Assembly (NCBI GenBank): GCA_019429205.1
Contig: JAHYIT010000016.1
Span: 1 to 60,001, forward strand
Length of the DNA: 60,001 nt
Direction of reading: 5' to 3'
From: Mariniphaga sp.
Lineage (GTDB): Bacteria > Bacteroidota > Bacteroidia > Bacteroidales > Prolixibacteraceae
A program made the translations under genes and the position numbers. Numbering within the stretch: the first letter of the stretch is position 1; every line of letters begins with the position of its first letter. Below are positions 1-7,995 of the stretch, piece by piece. The notes below the pieces were generated by a model, which was not told where the DNA came from, did no database searches, and worked only from the letters and a program-made list of their open reading frames with translations.

Positions 1-9
1 ATATTTCTA

Positions 10-211
10 TTCGCTTTCGGAAAAACGGATCTTTTACACCGTGGCTTCAGCCCGGTGAACAGAGATATCAAAAACAAAAGGGCTTTAGCCATTAAGAGAT
101 TTAAATGCTAAAGCCGGAAAAGACTCCGAAAAGGTTAAACACCGGGCTTTCCGAAGGAATCCTTTCAGGGAAAGCGCCGGTGTAAAAGACCCTTTTTTCA
201 GAAAGCGAAAA
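10..211. repeat. Long imperfect palindrome, REP-like family, copy 1
   Basis: The outer arms (about 11-50 and 171-210) pair as an inverted repeat containing TCTTTTACACCG on the left and CGGTGTAAAAGA on the right. An inner pair, GGCTTTAGCC at 81-90 and GCTAAAGCC at 107-115, can form a second stem, and an ACCGGGCTTT segment lies at 141-150. The same modules (CCGGTGTAAAA, GGGCTAAAGC, GGCTAAAGCC) recur at 2854-2986, so this is a dispersed family. No transposase lies beside it. It could be a non-autonomous mobile element or a folded RNA or termination structure; the function is unknown. Confidence 0.7.
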
Positions 212-310
212 TATGGAATTTGTCATACACCCTTTTTTTACAATTAAATAATTTGGACGGAAACAGACTTCGTTGGTACAAATAACTGTTCTGCAATTCT
301 GGCCATGGGT

Positions 311-437
311 TTACCCCCTCCGGTCAGATAAATCTGTTCTTAACTTCCTGCCGGTCGATTCAGGTAAGCGAAACTTACCCCCTCCGGCCAGATAAATCTG
401 GCCTCGTCCCCCTGTGGCACTAACGCCACAAGGGGAC
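311..437. repeat. Direct repeat plus three stacked hairpins
   Basis: A 26-bp direct repeat with one mismatch lies at 311-336 and 375-400. The second copy carries the perfect palindrome GGCCAGAT-AA-ATCTGGCC (386-403). It is preceded by the hairpin GGTAAG-CGAAA-CTTACC (363-379) and followed by a GTCCCC...GGGGAC hairpin with inner GTGGC/GCCAC pairing (406-437). I see no convincing gene in 1-764. The structures could be intergenic repeat debris or an RNA structure; nothing shows which. Confidence 0.6.
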
Positions 438-640
438 AAAAATTCCCTTGATGTAAAGACAGTAAATAATTCGTAAAAAAATTGAGATTTGAATTCCGAC
501 AGTGCAATAAACATGGTCAGGTCTCACTGTGGTGCGCCAACAGGTATCGGGGCCGCAAGAGGACAATAGAATAACGTATAGTTATAGCTTTAAATTAACA
601 TTAAAGTTGAAAACTTCAATCCTGATTTTGCACAGGAGAT

Positions 641-671
641 TTGAAACTGTGGAATTTTAGTACTTAATTTG
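641..671 (+). promoter_or_regulatory. Candidate gapA promoter
   Basis: TTG at 641-643 and TTAATTTG at 664-671 are 20 bases apart, matching the Bacteroidota primary sigma pattern (TTTG, 19-21 bases, TAnnTTTG) with one mismatch in the -7 box. It would give gapA a leader of about 85 bases. No experimental support is available. Confidence 0.35.
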
Positions 672-746
672 TATATGTTTCTGATTCAGGAATTAAACTT
701 TATGCTATTCCTGTATAGATTTAAAACAAATAGTTCGTTATAATAA

Positions 747-1772
<1,026 letters not shown>

Positions 1773-1799
1773 AGATACTATATATATAATGGTATAAAA

Positions 1800-1827
1800 A
1801 GGTTGCCTGAGGGCGGCCTTTTTTTTA
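1800..1827 (+). terminator. gapA rho-independent terminator
   Basis: A stem with G-T pairs (AGGTTGCC / GGCGGCCT) is followed by a run of eight T. It overlaps the last bases of the convergent nucleotidyltransferase gene, so it separates two converging units. Confidence 0.7.
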
Positions 1828-2547
1828 TTTCAACAAAATTGGAACAGCCTTTTCTATCGCAAGTTTACGCTTACCAAGTGAGTTCGTTTTACCCAATAAA
1901 AAATCATCAGAAATCTGCAATAAATTCCGGCGAACAAAATCCAGGTTAACTGGAGAAATCAACCAATTTACATTTTCGAGCCATTCCAACGGAAATGAAA
2001 TCATTCGCTGTTCAACATCCAATTCATTAATAACAGCCTTTTGTTTTGCAAACGAAAAAACTTCCATCCAGTTAAATGAGTAGTTCAATGAAAGGTGTAT
2101 GATGTCAAAAATGTCTTTCGGCTCATCCCGCCCAACAAGTGCGGTTATTTTGTTTGATAAAATGTTGAGCGGGGTGTCAATATTACCATAAATATATTTT
2201 ACAGGTTTCCCGACATAATAAGTTGAATCATTTACAAACTCAATCTTCAATTGAATATCTTTTTCATTTATAAAAATCCGGGAAAAATCGTCAGCGAAAA
2301 GTGATTGCTGAAGGTTGATTTGGTAACGGGCTTTAATATTATCTATTAAATCAGAGATATATTGATTATACCCTGGATTTGCTTTCATGAAAAAATCCAA
2401 ATCTTCGCTAAATCGGTGATTCAGATAAAATCGTCCCAATGCTGTGCCACCGGTTAAATAAAACGGAAAATCGAGTGTTTGCCACCAGGAAAGAAATTTA
2501 TCCTGAAGTTGGTATAATTTGATGTAATCTTTCCCGGACGAATTCAT
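1825..2547 (-). CDS. Nucleotidyltransferase, AbiEii/MenT-like toxin family
   Basis: A 240-residue protein with the nucleotidyltransferase core typical of AbiEii/MenT toxins: GGTA at residues 33-36 and the metal-binding pair in SEDLD (D49, D51). Characterised members of this family act as toxins by adding nucleotides to tRNA or other targets. Here toxin action is an inference from family and from context: a small gene directly upstream on the same strand overlaps its start by 50 bases, as in toxin-antitoxin operons. The module lies close to a palindromic repeat (2854-2986) and between gapA and a permease, which suggests accessory DNA. It may instead be a non-toxic housekeeping relative. Confidence 0.8.
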   Translation of the reverse strand: MNSSGKDYIKLYQLQDKFLSWWQTLDFPFYLTGGTALGRFYLNHRFSEDLDFFMKANPGYNQYISDLIDNIKARYQINLQQSLFADDFSRIFINEKDIQLKIEFVNDSTYYVGKPVKYIYGNIDTPLNILSNKITALVGRDEPKDIFDIIHLSLNYSFNWMEVFSFAKQKAVINELDVEQRMISFPLEWLENVNWLISPVNLDFVRRNLLQISDDFLLGKTNSLGKRKLAIEKAVPILLK

Positions 2548-2803
2548 ATTTATTTCTTAATGATGGTGATCTGAGTTTATTTATAACCTGATTGGTGAGC
2601 AATAATTTTATATCGTGTGGAGGAATTAATTGTATAATTGTAAACCATGAATAAGATTCCAAAAGTTTCCGGAAAATTCTTTCACGATTATAATGACCAG
2701 CACTTTCTTTTCTGCCCGTTAAAACAGCATCGATTTCTTTAGCCGAAATATTATAATCCCAAAGCACTTGATTAAGTAATTTGATTCTTTCCGACGTTTT
2801 CAT
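2498..2803 (-). CDS. Small partner of the AbiEii-like protein, candidate antitoxin
   Basis: About 101 residues from the second ATG (2803); an upstream in-frame ATG at 2830 would add nine residues. I chose the later one because MKTSERIKLL makes a natural helical N-terminus. The product is predicted to be mostly helical and charged, with no DNA-binding motif I can name. I am not certain of a Pfam family; the pattern recalls small DUF6922-like proteins found upstream of AbiEii-type genes. Overlap of 50 bases with the nucleotidyltransferase implies co-translation, and this order (small gene first) is the usual one for antitoxins. The antitoxin role is inferred from position only. Confidence 0.6.
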   Translation of the reverse strand: MKTSERIKLLNQVLWDYNISAKEIDAVLTGRKESAGHYNRERIFRKLLESYSWFTIIQLIPPHDIKLLLTNQVINKLRSPSLRNKYEFVRERLHQIIPTSG

Positions 2804-2853
2804 TTTTAAACCATTTTGGAATGAATTCAAAGGTACAAAAATTCTTTTTTATT

Positions 2854-2986
2854 TCACCGGCGCTTTAGCCCGGTGGATAACTTCATCAGCTCCTATATTA
2901 GCTTTAGCGTTTAATTCTTTAACGGCTAAAGCCGAATTTTCTGTTCATCGTCTGCAATCACCGGGCTAAAGCACCGGTGTAAAATA
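2854..2986. repeat. Palindromic REP-like element, copy 2
   Basis: The outer arms are CACCGGCGCTTTAGCCCGGTG (2855-2875, one base changed) and CACCGGGCTAAAGCACCGGTG (2959-2979); each arm is itself nearly palindromic. Inner arms GGCTAAAGCC (2924-2933) and GCTTTAGCG (2901-2909) give a second stem. It shares its modules with the element at 10-211. A lone CGGTGTAAAA half-site lies near 3024-3033. The family looks dispersed; no coding capacity. Confidence 0.75.
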
Positions 2987-3116
2987 CTTTTTTTTTAATT
3001 TTTCTTTGCCGGCATTAAAAAGACACGGTGTAAAAAACCGCAGCGTAATATACCCGGTTTTCCCAAACAAATAAAAACTATCCAATAAAATTTGTTGTAC
3101 ACCCACTAAACAAACA

Positions 3117-4364
3117 CTATTCATACCGAAGTGAATCAATGGGATCGAGACGGGCTGCTTTCTGCGCAGGATAATACCCTGAAATAATTCCGACAAGAAA
3201 ACAAAGAACTACGCCAACTATAATCCACATCCAGGGAATGATAAAGGCAGAACCAATGAGCACTGAAACCAAATTCCCTACGAGTATTCCGACTACAATA
3301 CCAAGTATTCCTCCAATTTGCCCGATAACAATTGCTTCAATTAAAAATTGTTGCCGCACAATTGAACTTTTAGCCCCAATTGCTTTTCTCACTCCAATTT
3401 CGCGGGTGCGTTCGGTAACTGAAACCAGCATAATGTTCATTAACCCCACGGCTGCGCCAAAAAGGGTAATTAAACCGATAATGGTTGCAACCAGTGTAAT
3501 ATTCCTGATATTATCGAGTAAAATATTCACCAGATTATCACTCTTTTCAATATTAAAATCTGTTTCGTCCAGCGGGTCGAGTCCCCGAACATTTCTAAAA
3601 ACTGCTTCAGCCTGGCCGATGGCCACATCCAGCATTTCAGCCCGGGGCACCATCACCTGAACACTAAAATTCATGTTTGGCCGCGAAAAATATATCCGTG
3701 TGTTGGTGTAGGGAATAAAACAAACCAAATCGTTACTTATGCCCATTCCGCTGCCTTTACTTTTAAGGGTACCAATAACTTTGTATTTTCCGCTTCCAAT
3801 GCTAATCACCTTTTGCAAAGGATCTTCATTGTTTTTAAAAAAAAGTTTAACCAAATCGCTGCCTAACAAAACCACTGCCCGTCCGCCATCAATTTCAGAA
3901 TCATTAAAACTCCGCCCTTTATCAATTTCAAAACCTGCCGTTTGAAGATAATCCTCATCAATCCCTCTCACATTCACATTCGGATTGGATTTTTGTGTTC
4001 CATATTTTATGGTGGCATTGCCCGATGCATTTACCGAAATGGCAGTAACAGCCGGAAATTGGAATTGCTCTTTAAAAGCTTTCGCCTGGTAATAAGATAT
4101 GTAAGAATAATTTTTTGACCGGTATTGCTGGTTTCCTACCTGAACCCGCATTCCCCGGCTTGTAAGCGTAAAAGTATTTGCCCCCATAAAAGTAAATTCC
4201 TTTGTTATTGAATTTTTTATGGAGTCGATGGCAGTTAAAATGCCAATTAATGCCGTAATACCCACTGCAATTATAAGAACAGTTAGTATCGAACGAAGCA
4301 GGTTCGACCGCACAGACTGCAATGCAATCCTCAAATTTTCAGCGAATAATGTCGCCTTCCTCAT
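3117..4364 (-). CDS. ABC transporter permease, MacB/FtsX type
   Basis: A 415-residue inner-membrane protein with the MacB layout: one N-terminal membrane helix (about residues 20-45, starting after [10 protein letters not shown]), a large periplasmic MacB_PCD domain (about 50-270), then three C-terminal FtsX-domain helices. The stretch [17 protein letters not shown] before the last helices is the typical FtsX coupling segment. MacB-type systems use force transmission to move substrates or signals across the periplasm. No ATPase or membrane-fusion partner is adjacent, so the partner must be encoded elsewhere. A second related permease lies at 56136-57389. The substrate cannot be predicted. Confidence 0.9.
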   Translation of the reverse strand: MRKATLFAENLRIALQSVRSNLLRSILTVLIIAVGITALIGILTAIDSIKNSITKEFTFMGANTFTLTSRGMRVQVGNQQYRSKNYSYISYYQAKAFKEQFQFPAVTAISVNASGNATIKYGTQKSNPNVNVRGIDEDYLQTAGFEIDKGRSFNDSEIDGGRAVVLLGSDLVKLFFKNNEDPLQKVISIGSGKYKVIGTLKSKGSGMGISNDLVCFIPYTNTRIYFSRPNMNFSVQVMVPRAEMLDVAIGQAEAVFRNVRGLDPLDETDFNIEKSDNLVNILLDNIRNITLVATIIGLITLFGAAVGLMNIMLVSVTERTREIGVRKAIGAKSSIVRQQFLIEAIVIGQIGGILGIVVGILVGNLVSVLIGSAFIIPWMWIIVGVVLCFLVGIISGYYPAQKAARLDPIDSLRYE

Positions 4365-4581
4365 TTTATACTTTTTCAGAATGTTAATAATAATACGTAC
4401 AAAAACACATAATTAGTTAACTTATAACAAAGAATATTACACTAAGCCGATTTTTCTTATTTCAGGGAAAATCTGACGAACAGATGACGGAATTGTTCGA
4501 TAATTTCCCAGCCTTAGTGTTTTTTAACATTTTTTAAAAGGCAAAAAATACAGCCGGGTTCAACCTTCGAAAAATAATGGA

Positions 4582-4704
4582 ATGATTACAAAACATATTA
4601 TAAATCAGTTTTTTGGAACCGAACCCGTTCGTCTAAAAAAATCAAATAAAGAAACATTTCATCACTTTATCGAAGATCCACAGCAAATCCATTTTGTTTT
4701 TTGA
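4582..4704 (+). CDS. Possible 40-residue small protein
   Basis: An ATG-started frame of 40 codons ending with TGA at 4702-4704, placed 44 bases before the start of the pRiA4b-like gene on the same strand. Codon use resembles the neighbours. The product starts MITKHIINQFF and has no membrane segment or motif I recognise. The surrounding interval 4365-4748 otherwise holds only AT-rich DNA. It could be a leader peptide, a gene remnant or chance. Confidence 0.25.
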   Translation: MITKHIINQFFGTEPVRLKKSNKETFHHFIEDPQQIHFVF

Positions 4705-4748
4705 ATGAAAAGGTTTTTAAATTTGAACTCGAAAATACGTTCAAAGTT

Positions 4749-5264
4749 ATGATTTATAATTTTAGAATTACTTCACCGGAATCCAAAAACTTCCTTTTAA
4801 AACTGGAGGCAGATGGAGAACATTCATTTTTCGATTTGCACACCATCATACAAAAGAGCGTTGGTTTTGAAATGCACCAACTGGCTTCCTTTTTTATTCC
4901 GGACCAAAACGGAAGGAAACAGAAAGAAGTGTCGATGCTTGATTTAGGCCTTAACGGAGGCATTTATAATATTATGCAGAAAACAAAACTATCTGACTTA
5001 ATTCAATCGAAACCGCGTCATTTTATTTACACTTTTGATTTTATAAGCGACAGATCATTTTATATAGAACTAACTGGAATTGTTATGGAAAAAAATCTCA
5101 GAGAACCATTTATCACTCTGATGCAGGGTGAAGCCCCGGTACAGGTTCTGGGTTATGAACCACCTGTGACGGATTCAGCCAAACTTCAGGAAGAAGAGGT
5201 TTTGATGGATTTTGGCATTTTAGAGGATTACACTGAACTTTACGGAGAAATGGAGGACTTTTAG
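4749..5264 (+). CDS. Plasmid pRiA4b ORF-3-like domain protein
   Basis: A 171-residue soluble protein of the family also called IS1096 passenger TnpR-like (PF07929). The start is set at ATG 4749 because the family in Bacteroidota begins MIYxFRI; an in-frame TTG at 4701 would add 16 residues that do not fit. Hallmarks seen: MIYNFRIT, then FYDLH-like FFDLHTIIQKSVG and FIPDQNG. The C-terminal part is acidic (EEEVLMDFGILEDY). The function is unknown; despite the family name nothing mobile surrounds it. It is followed by a hairpin terminator. Confidence 0.85.
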   Translation: MIYNFRITSPESKNFLLKLEADGEHSFFDLHTIIQKSVGFEMHQLASFFIPDQNGRKQKEVSMLDLGLNGGIYNIMQKTKLSDLIQSKPRHFIYTFDFISDRSFYIELTGIVMEKNLREPFITLMQGEAPVQVLGYEPPVTDSAKLQEEEVLMDFGILEDYTELYGEMEDF

Positions 5265-5293
5265 GATTCCACAGTGTAAAATCAAAAAAAATC

Positions 5294-5328
5294 AGACTGT
5301 TCAATTCATTTTGGGCAGTCTTTTTTTT
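5294..5328 (+). terminator. Hairpin terminator between the pRiA4b-like gene and miaA
   Basis: AGACTG at 5294-5299 pairs with CAGTCT at 5316-5321 and is followed by a run of T. It ends the upstream unit and lies just before the miaA start, so miaA would need a promoter inside or after it. Confidence 0.55.
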
Positions 5329-5358
5329 GCATTTAATTTGCAGTGTAAACAGTTTAAA

Positions 5359-6267
5359 ATGATAAAACACCTGATAATTATTACCGGCCCTACAGCAATT
5401 GGGAAAACCCGCGTGGCCATTGAAACTGCGAAATTGTTTAACACCGAAATTGTTTCGGCAGATTCGAGGCAAATTTACAGAGAGTTAAGCATTGGCACAG
5501 CCGTTCCTCCACAGGCAGAACTGAATTCAATAAAACATCACTTCATACACTCCCACTCCCTATTTGATGCATACAATGCCAGCCGTTTCGAAACGGAAGC
5601 AATGGAACTGCTTAAAAAATTATTCAGAAAATACAACATTGTTGTTTTAACCGGAGGTTCGATGCTTTATATTGAAGCGGTTTGTAAAGGTATCGACACT
5701 ATGCCCGATGTTGATCCGGAACTTCGGCAGAGTTTAAAAACCAGTTTAAAAGAAAACGGAATTGAAAGTTTACGGTTTCAACTCAAACAACTTGATCCGA
5801 AATATTACAGGCAGGTGGATTTAAAAAATCCGGCACGAATTGTTCATGCCCTTGAAATTTGCCTGATGACGGGAAAACCCTATTCATCTTTTCGCACCTC
5901 ACCCAATAAAGAAAGGCCATTCTCAATAATAAAAATCGGGCTTGATTGCGATCGGGCTGAACTCCACCAGCGAATTAACCAACGTGTTGACAAAATGATT
6001 GAAGCCGGATTGGAAAAGGAAGCGCGTGGCGTTTATCCGCTCAAACACCTGAACTCTTTGAATACCGTTGGCTATCGCGAATTTTTTGCCCATTTTGATG
6101 GCGAAATTTCAAAAGAAAAAGCCATAAAACTGATTCAACGAAATACACGCCGGTATGCACGCAAACAACTTACCTGGTTCAGGAAAGATGTTGAAATGAA
6201 CTGGTTCCATCCTCAGGATTCAAAAAATATTATAGAATTCATTCAAAACAAAATTGAAAAAACATGA
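5359..6267 (+). CDS. miaA: tRNA dimethylallyltransferase
   Basis: Transfers a dimethylallyl group to A37 of tRNAs that read codons starting with U, the first step of i6A/ms2i6A formation. The 302 residues from ATG 5359 match the usual size; an in-frame TTG at 5311 would add a segment overlapping the upstream terminator. P-loop GPTAIGKT follows the first strand, then DSRQIYRELSIGTA and the TGGSMLY segment, and the C-terminal RNTRRYARKQLTWFR typical of MiaA is complete. Its last four bases overlap the NUDIX gene, and that one overlaps the glycosyltransferase, so the three are translationally coupled. Many Bacteroidota carry two MiaA copies; whether another exists is outside the window. Confidence 0.95.
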   Translation: MIKHLIIITGPTAIGKTRVAIETAKLFNTEIVSADSRQIYRELSIGTAVPPQAELNSIKHHFIHSHSLFDAYNASRFETEAMELLKKLFRKYNIVVLTGGSMLYIEAVCKGIDTMPDVDPELRQSLKTSLKENGIESLRFQLKQLDPKYYRQVDLKNPARIVHALEICLMTGKPYSSFRTSPNKERPFSIIKIGLDCDRAELHQRINQRVDKMIEAGLEKEARGVYPLKHLNSLNTVGYREFFAHFDGEISKEKAIKLIQRNTRRYARKQLTWFRKDVEMNWFHPQDSKNIIEFIQNKIEKT

Positions 6268-6722
6268 ACGCTCCAGGCAAATTTATTATTCGGGTTTATG
6301 GCATTGTTTTAAACGAAAAAGAAGAAATACTGGTAACCGATGAATTTCAACTTGGCATAAAAATGACCAAATTTCCGGGAGGCGGACTGCATTTTGGAGA
6401 AGGAACCATAGAATGTTTGCAGCGGGAATTCAGGGAAGAATGTAACGGCCAGGAGATAAAAAACATCCGCCATTTTTACACAACAGATTTTTACCAGGAA
6501 GCGTTATTTTATGAAAATCAACAGCTTATCAGCATTTATTACCTGGCCGATTTAAAAACTCCCATTCAATTTCCGATTTCGAAAAAGGCATTTGATTTTG
6601 AAAAACCGGAAAACGGAAACCAAAGTTTCAGGTGGGTGAAATTAAAAGATTTAAAAACAGATGATTTATCGTTCCCTATTGATAAATTTGTGGCGAAAGA
6701 ATTAAAAAAGGGGTTTTTATGA
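6264..6722 (+). CDS. NUDIX hydrolase
   Basis: A 152-residue single-domain NUDIX protein. The Nudix box is complete: a GGLHFGE start, seven residues, then REFREE, giving the G-x5-E-x7-RE-U-x-EE pattern that binds magnesium and the diphosphate. Such enzymes hydrolyse nucleoside diphosphates linked to another moiety; the substrate here is unknown. Start ATG overlaps the miaA stop (ATGA) and its own stop overlaps the glycosyltransferase start in the same way. Being set between a tRNA-modifying prenyltransferase and a glycosyltransferase, it could hydrolyse a sugar nucleotide or a damaged nucleotide; this is a guess. Confidence 0.9.
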   Translation: MNAPGKFIIRVYGIVLNEKEEILVTDEFQLGIKMTKFPGGGLHFGEGTIECLQREFREECNGQEIKNIRHFYTTDFYQEALFYENQQLISIYYLADLKTPIQFPISKKAFDFEKPENGNQSFRWVKLKDLKTDDLSFPIDKFVAKELKKGFL

Positions 6723-7873
6723 AGATTACCATTCTTGGCCCGGCACATCCGTTAAGAGGAGGAATTGCAGCCTTAAACGAGCGGCTGGCAAAACAGCTTG
6801 TTACAGAAGGCCATGAAGTAAATATTGTTTCATTTGCACTGCAATACCCCAAACTTTTGTTCCCCGGAAAAACACAGTACTCCCAAGACGAAATGGTATT
6901 TAATTTCCAGATAACCCAGGAAGTAAATTCTGTTAATCCGGTTAACTGGTTAAAAACAGGCAAAAAATTAAGGCAGGCAAAACCCGATTTACTGATTGTA
7001 AGATACTGGCTTCCCTTTATGGCCATGAGCCTGGGCACCATTTGCAAACTGGTTAAAAAAAATGGCCACACAAAAGTTATCTCCATTGTTGACAATATTA
7101 TTCCGCACGAAAAAAGGCCGGGCGACAAATTTCTGAGCAATTATTTTACTAAAAATGTGGATGGATTTATAGCTATGTCGAGGAGTGTGTTGACTGACCT
7201 TGCATTGTTCGATACCAGCAAACCCAAGTTATTTTCTCCCCACCCCATTTACGATCATTACGGAACAATTGAGCCGCGTGAAACTGCAGTACAGAAACTT
7301 AAACTGGACAATCAATACAGATATATTCTTTTTTTTGGATTTATAAGAGATTACAAGGGTTTGGATTTACTTTTGGAGGCTTTTGCCGATGAATTTTTTA
7401 CGCAAAACAAAATTAAGCTAATAGTTGCCGGTGAATTTTATACTGACGATTCCAAATACAAAAAACTAATTGAAGATTTTAACCTGGCCGACCGGGTAAT
7501 ATTAAAAACCGACTACATACCAAATTCAGAAGTGGAAAATTATTTCAACGCTGCTGATATTATTGCACAACCCTACAAATCGGCAACCCAAAGCGGAGTT
7601 ACCCAAATTGGCTATCATTTTAACAAGCCCATGCTTGTAACTAATGTTGGCGGGCTTTCAGAAATAATTCCAAACGGCAAGGCAGGTTATGTTGTGCCAC
7701 CCCATGCAGAAAATATCAAAGAAGCGCTTATTGATTTTTTCAAAAACAACAGGGCAGAAAAATTTATTCAGCAGGTAAAAAAAGAAAAGGATCGTTTTAC
7801 CTGGGATAAAATGACAAATACGATTTATGATTTGGTTGAAAATTTGGTATCCAAAAAAAGTATTCAGAATTAA
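6719..7873 (+). CDS. Glycosyltransferase, GT4-like family
   Basis: A 384-residue GT-B fold glycosyltransferase. The N-terminal acceptor domain starts with a strand and GPAHPLRGGIA loop (residues 7-17). The C-terminal nucleotide-sugar domain has the strand ILFFGFIRDYKGLD, followed by the segment QSGVTQIGYHFNKPMLVTN and GGLSEII that correspond to the EX7E region of GT4 enzymes. No signal peptide; it would act at the cytoplasmic face, probably on a surface glycan or glycolipid. Sugar and acceptor are unknown. It is the last gene of the miaA unit. Confidence 0.9.
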   Translation: MKITILGPAHPLRGGIAALNERLAKQLVTEGHEVNIVSFALQYPKLLFPGKTQYSQDEMVFNFQITQEVNSVNPVNWLKTGKKLRQAKPDLLIVRYWLPFMAMSLGTICKLVKKNGHTKVISIVDNIIPHEKRPGDKFLSNYFTKNVDGFIAMSRSVLTDLALFDTSKPKLFSPHPIYDHYGTIEPRETAVQKLKLDNQYRYILFFGFIRDYKGLDLLLEAFADEFFTQNKIKLIVAGEFYTDDSKYKKLIEDFNLADRVILKTDYIPNSEVENYFNAADIIAQPYKSATQSGVTQIGYHFNKPMLVTNVGGLSEIIPNGKAGYVVPPHAENIKEALIDFFKNNRAEKFIQQVKKEKDRFTWDKMTNTIYDLVENLVSKKSIQN

Positions 7874-7995
7874 ATATGAGTTAATAACTTCCTTTTTTTT
7901 TTGTTTTTGATGTAAGGATGTAAAAAAATTAGATACTTTGAGAGGATAATACAAGAGAGGCAGTTTAAAAAAAATTCATATTAATAGACAGACAG

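Noticed and set aside
4701-5264. TTG start for the pRiA4b-like protein
   Set aside because: Family members begin at the MIYxFRI segment, coded from the ATG at 4749.
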